From NCBI RefSeq assembly GCF_016862995.1, contig NZ_BOOA01000030.1, positions 1-64,000 of the forward strand: 64,000 nt of DNA, in the 5' to 3' direction. Shown here one piece after another: positions 62,049-64,000 of the stretch. Within the stretch, counting starts at the first letter, position 1. The number at the start of each line of letters is the position of its first letter. A model generated the notes under the pieces. That model did not search any database. It was given only the letters and a program-made list of their open reading frames with translations, and was not told the origin of the DNA. A program made the translations under genes and the position numbers. This stretch comes from Acrocarpospora phusangensis (GTDB taxonomy: Bacteria > Actinomycetota > Actinomycetes > Streptosporangiales > Streptosporangiaceae).

Positions 62049-63527
62049 TCAGGACGCCCGCAGAGCGAGATAAAGGTCTACTCGATCCGCCATGGCGGAA
62101 AGATCTTTTCCAGTCAATTCCTCTACTCGCCGGATGCGATATCGGACCGTGTTCACATGCACGTGCAGATGCTCAGCACAACTGTTCCAGGAACCTGCAC
62201 AATCAAGGAAAGTCCCGAGCGTCCTTACAAGATCCGCCTGATGTTTTCTGTCATACGCGAAGAGCGGCGCCAGCAACCGTTCCGAGAATGATCGGCGAAC
62301 GTCGCCGGGAACGGTGGCCAGCAGCAACGCGTGCGTATAGATCTCCGCGCTGGTGACCACTCCGCCGCCGCGCGCCTCGGCCATCCGCCGCGCGTACCCG
62401 GCCTCCTCCACGCCGCCGCGGATGGCGGCGGGCCCGGTCAGGCCGGCGCTGACGCCCACGGACACGGCGACACCCGCGAGCGCGGCCACCCGGGCGGTGA
62501 GGGCGGCGGCGACCGTGTCGGCCGTACCCGACCTGAGCGGGACCAGGGCGAACGCGCCGTCGGCCGCGGCGGCGGCGACCACCCGCCGGTCCATCAGCTC
62601 CTCCACCACCTGCCCGCCCAGCACGGCGGGATCGGCCCCGGGATCGGCCACTGTGGCGGAAATCACGGCGTACGGCTCGCCCGCGTCGATGCCGCACGTG
62701 CGGAGCCGGGCCGAGAGTTCGGACAGGTCGGCGCTCCCCGCGGCGGCGAGCGCGATCAGTTGTTCGGCCAGCCGACGCTCGACTCGGCGGCCCCCCTCCA
62801 TCCGGGTCCTTTCCAGCGCCACGCACGAGGCCAGCTCGTACCCGATCTCGGGGTCCAGCTCGCCGCCGCAGACCAGGGCCCACCCGGCGGCCCGGTGCGC
62901 CCGGTCCACCGCGAAGATCGTGTACGGCCCCGGCACGACCAGCGGCAGCCGCGTGGCGCCGAGGAAGGCGGCGGCCAGCCGGGCCACGTCCGCGTCCGGC
63001 ACCGAACCCGCGATGAGGGCGCCCGCGGCGGAGACCACCGCGCCGGTGACGTCCAGTTCGTCGGCCATCAGCGCGCACAGCTCGGTCAGGCCCGCGCCCT
63101 CGGCCACGGCCGCCACGATCCGCCGGTGCCGCCCGAGCGCGCGCCGCAGGTCGCCGGCCTGGGCTCCGGCCAGGCGGCGGGTGACGGCCTCGGTGACCGC
63201 GCCGAAGGACACCTCGACGGGCACCTCGATCAGCGGCAGCCCGCGCTCCCGGCAGGCCTCCAGCAGGTCCCCGGGGACGTGGCCGAGCCGGGCGTCCCCG
63301 GCGGCCAGCGCGGACACCCCGCCGCGGACCAGGATGTCGACGAACCGGCGCGAGTCGGCGGGCTCCTGCCGCCACATCATCCCGGTCAGCACCAGCTCGC
63401 CGCCGGACAGGTAGCGTCCGGGGTCGGGCAGGTCGGTGACGAGCGCGCCGGTGATCTCGGCGTGCGTCTCGCCGGCGAGCAGGATGAGCCGCAGATCGTC
63501 GAGAGCCAGGAGATCGCTTATCTGCAC
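62049..63527 (-). CDS. PucR-type purine-catabolism regulator
   Basis: A 492-residue regulator. The N-terminal PucR domain (about 1-125; ISDLLALDDLRLILLAGE) is followed by a GGDEF-like middle domain and a C-terminal HTH_30 (AEHLHVHVNTVRYRIRRVEELTGKDL, about 450-475). PucR regulators respond to purine or uptake signals. It is divergent from the xanthine-dehydrogenase-type gene at 63635, consistent with control of purine breakdown. Confidence 0.92.
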   Translation of the reverse strand: MQISDLLALDDLRLILLAGETHAEITGALVTDLPDPGRYLSGGELVLTGMMWRQEPADSRRFVDILVRGGVSALAAGDARLGHVPGDLLEACRERGLPLIEVPVEVSFGAVTEAVTRRLAGAQAGDLRRALGRHRRIVAAVAEGAGLTELCALMADELDVTGAVVSAAGALIAGSVPDADVARLAAAFLGATRLPLVVPGPYTIFAVDRAHRAAGWALVCGGELDPEIGYELASCVALERTRMEGGRRVERRLAEQLIALAAAGSADLSELSARLRTCGIDAGEPYAVISATVADPGADPAVLGGQVVEELMDRRVVAAAAADGAFALVPLRSGTADTVAAALTARVAALAGVAVSVGVSAGLTGPAAIRGGVEEAGYARRMAEARGGGVVTSAEIYTHALLLATVPGDVRRSFSERLLAPLFAYDRKHQADLVRTLGTFLDCAGSWNSCAEHLHVHVNTVRYRIRRVEELTGKDLSAMADRVDLYLALRAS

Positions 63528-63634
63528 AAGCCCAGACTATTTGGACGAATCTACAAGGGGTATGCTCCGCCCGGTCCCGCGTTTCATGGCCGCGCCCATG
63601 GCCCCTCCGTGACCTGGGCTGATGTACTCGCCCT

Positions 63635-64000
63635 ATGAGTATTGCCACGGGACAGAGCCGGAGCGCGGTCCAGGGCGTCGGCCAGAGCGTGCCGCGCCCG
63701 GACGGCACGCTGAAGGTCACCGGTGAGTTCGCCTACTCCTCCGACCTGTGGCTGGACGGCATGCTCTGGGGCGCCACCCTGCGCAGCCCGCACCCGTCCG
63801 CGTGGATCGAGTCCATCGACATCGGCCCCGCGCTGGCCATGCCCGGCGTGTACGCGGTGCTCACCCACGAGGACGTCCCCGGCGCGAAGTTCTACGGCCT
63901 GGAACACAAGGACCAGCCGGTCCTGGCCATCGACCAGGTCCGCTACCAGGGCGAGCCGGTCGCGCTGGTCGCCGCCGACCACCCCGAGACGGCCCGCCGC
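63635..64000 (+). CDS. Xanthine dehydrogenase-family molybdopterin subunit, N-terminal part
   Basis: The first 122 residues of a large molybdenum hydroxylase subunit (VGQSVPRPDGTLKVTGEFAYSSD; GATLRSPHP; YAVLTHEDVPG; RYQGEPVALVAAD), matching the a/b-hammerhead domain of XdhA/PucD. The reading frame continues past the window end. ATG 63635 lies 107 bases from the divergent pucR start. Likely role: oxidation of hypoxanthine and xanthine to urate. Confidence 0.9.
   Translation, partial: MSIATGQSRSAVQGVGQSVPRPDGTLKVTGEFAYSSDLWLDGMLWGATLRSPHPSAWIESIDIGPALAMPGVYAVLTHEDVPGAKFYGLEHKDQPVLAIDQVRYQGEPVALVAADHPETARR

Noticed and set aside
62049-63720. 489-codon minus-strand frame overlapping pucR
   Set aside because: Arg/Gly-rich shadow of pucR with no motif.

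Overview
The window is 64 kb of very GC-rich DNA with strong third-position GC bias, frequent GTG and TTG starts, and many stop/start overlaps. The content fits a filamentous or sporulating actinomycete: Hsp70/GTPase/CHAT island, SigE-family sigma factor, SARP-type regulator, terpene synthase, F420 reductase and a glnE/glnA2/nadE/panB/map backbone. Streptosporangiales is a plausible guess, but the sequence alone does not fix the genus. No rRNA, tRNA, insertion sequence, prophage or CRISPR array was seen.

Layout. 0-2.7 kb: a decayed cobalamin-independent methionine synthase (metE) behind a well-preserved B12 riboswitch. 2.7-8.8 kb: phosphate transporter, small membrane protein, glnE, class I amidotransferase and a hydrolase. 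8.8-24 kb: accessory island. It starts with a probable antitoxin/RES-toxin pair. A CHAT-protease/TPR gene follows, divergent from a tightly packed six-gene operon: GrpE-like, lidless Hsp70, fn3/Gly-Ser protein, zinc-ribbon GTPase, GAP1-like protein, membrane-anchored GTPase. This matches, from memory, the double-GTPase/GAP1 class of predicted NTP-dependent conflict systems; its biology is largely uncharacterised.

24-31 kb: secreted ricin-type lectin, lipoprotein, a penicillin-binding-protein homologue that has lost all three catalytic motifs, glnA2, a terpene synthase and a bacterial expansin. 31-39 kb: two paralogous DesK-type sensor kinases, an ArsR/MFS pair with a perfect operator palindrome, and a regulator fusing a SARP module to a complete NarL-type response regulator. 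39-48 kb: nadE, a TetR-controlled drug exporter, a second exporter, panB, two PLP enzymes and a MocR regulator.

48-64 kb: hydrolases, F420 reductase, LysR, a cyclase-family protein, a degenerate CdiA-CT-like protein, a conserved 59-residue protein, methionine aminopeptidase, a sigma factor with a membrane partner and CopC/CopD. Next come an XRE-TPR regulator divergent from a tiny secreted Cys-Cys peptide (candidate peptide signalling pair), then PucR and the start of a xanthine-dehydrogenase gene that runs off the window.

Most credible leads: the Hsp70/double-GTPase/CHAT island, the XRE-TPR/peptide pair, the riboswitch controlling a dead metE, the PBP pseudoenzyme and the SARP-REC-LuxR fusion. 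All functional calls rest on reading the sequence and remembered family features; no database search was run.
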